This document shows, one piece after another, positions 63,860-64,000 of a stretch of 64,000 bases of DNA. Numbering within the stretch: position 1 is the first letter of the stretch; every line of letters starts with the position of its first letter. The notes under the pieces are model-generated. The model searched no databases. It was not told the DNA's origin and saw only the letters and a list, made by a program, of their open reading frames with translations. Origin of the DNA: Hexactinellida sp. DTS-2022 (taxonomy: Eukaryota > Porifera > Hexactinellida); contig JAPNXP010000004.1 in NCBI GenBank assembly GCA_028753945.1, positions 5,270,001 through 5,334,000 of the forward strand, in the 5' to 3' direction. The translations under genes and the position numbers were made by a program.

Positions 63860-64000
63860 GTAAGGAATTCTTTGGCATATGTCGTAAGAATCACAAATTA
63901 TAAAACGAAAAATTGTTATACGTACATATGTATAGGAAATTCTAATTTGAAGGGTTAATTTAGAAAGTTGCACAAATCACAAAATATGAATATTCCTACG

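Noticed and set aside
1..64000. tRNA, rRNA or transposase genes
   Set aside because: I looked for tRNA-like TTCGANNC arms and for pogo/Tc1 DDE-domain peptides and saw none; all transposons here are non-autonomous.

Overview
The window is eukaryotic nuclear DNA from a very AT-rich genome. Evidence is a cytosolic ribosomal protein (uL29/RPL35), a calpain, a ubiquitin-specific protease, a SWR1-complex subunit, a proteasome-assembly chaperone, a multi-exon tetraspanin with GT..AG introns, TATA boxes about 50 bp upstream of ATGs, and AATAAA signals. The gene set (tetraspanin, calpain-5-type protease, MKP-like phosphatases, TRIM-like coiled-coil/NHL proteins) points to an animal, probably an early-branching one. 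From memory only, the NHL proteins resemble families I associate with sponges, possibly glass sponges; I could not check this.

Layout. 0.4-2.5 kb (minus): five small phase-0 exons of a tetraspanin that runs off the left edge. 4.6-6.6 kb: calpain-5-like protease. 7.0 kb: a lone PRMT3-type zinc-finger protein. 8.8 kb: RPL35. 10.3-11.6 kb (minus): GC-rich NHL propeller gene. 12.0-14.1 kb: membrane-anchored USP. 14.7-15.4 kb: histidine phosphatase. 16.4-20.1 kb: a large inverted duplication carrying two head-to-head NHL genes. 20.4-41.7 kb: sparse, with ZNHIT1, two dual-specificity phosphatases and two 58-bp satellite arrays. 41.7 kb: a PSMG4 exon. 43.2-44.5 kb: a second GC-rich NHL gene, in inverse orientation to the first. 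52.3-52.9 kb (minus): a third dual-specificity phosphatase. 60.4-62.1 kb: the largest 58-bp array. The rest is intergenic or intronic AT-rich DNA with candidate short exons.

The non-coding part is packed with more than 50 short non-autonomous DNA transposons. Most belong to a pogo/Tc1-mariner-like group with CAGT...ACTG ends and TA target sites. Each family is built from several copies of its own 10-15 bp motif arranged in both orientations around a frequently shared GGGACC core. Several insertions are nested, giving a relative chronology.

The most interesting biology is the four-member NHL family. Within each of two paralogous pairs the N-terminal coiled-coil half is nearly identical, while substitutions pile up at equivalent loop positions of each propeller blade, as expected for a diversifying recognition surface. 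A second theme is that transposon families appear to have changed all their internal motifs together.
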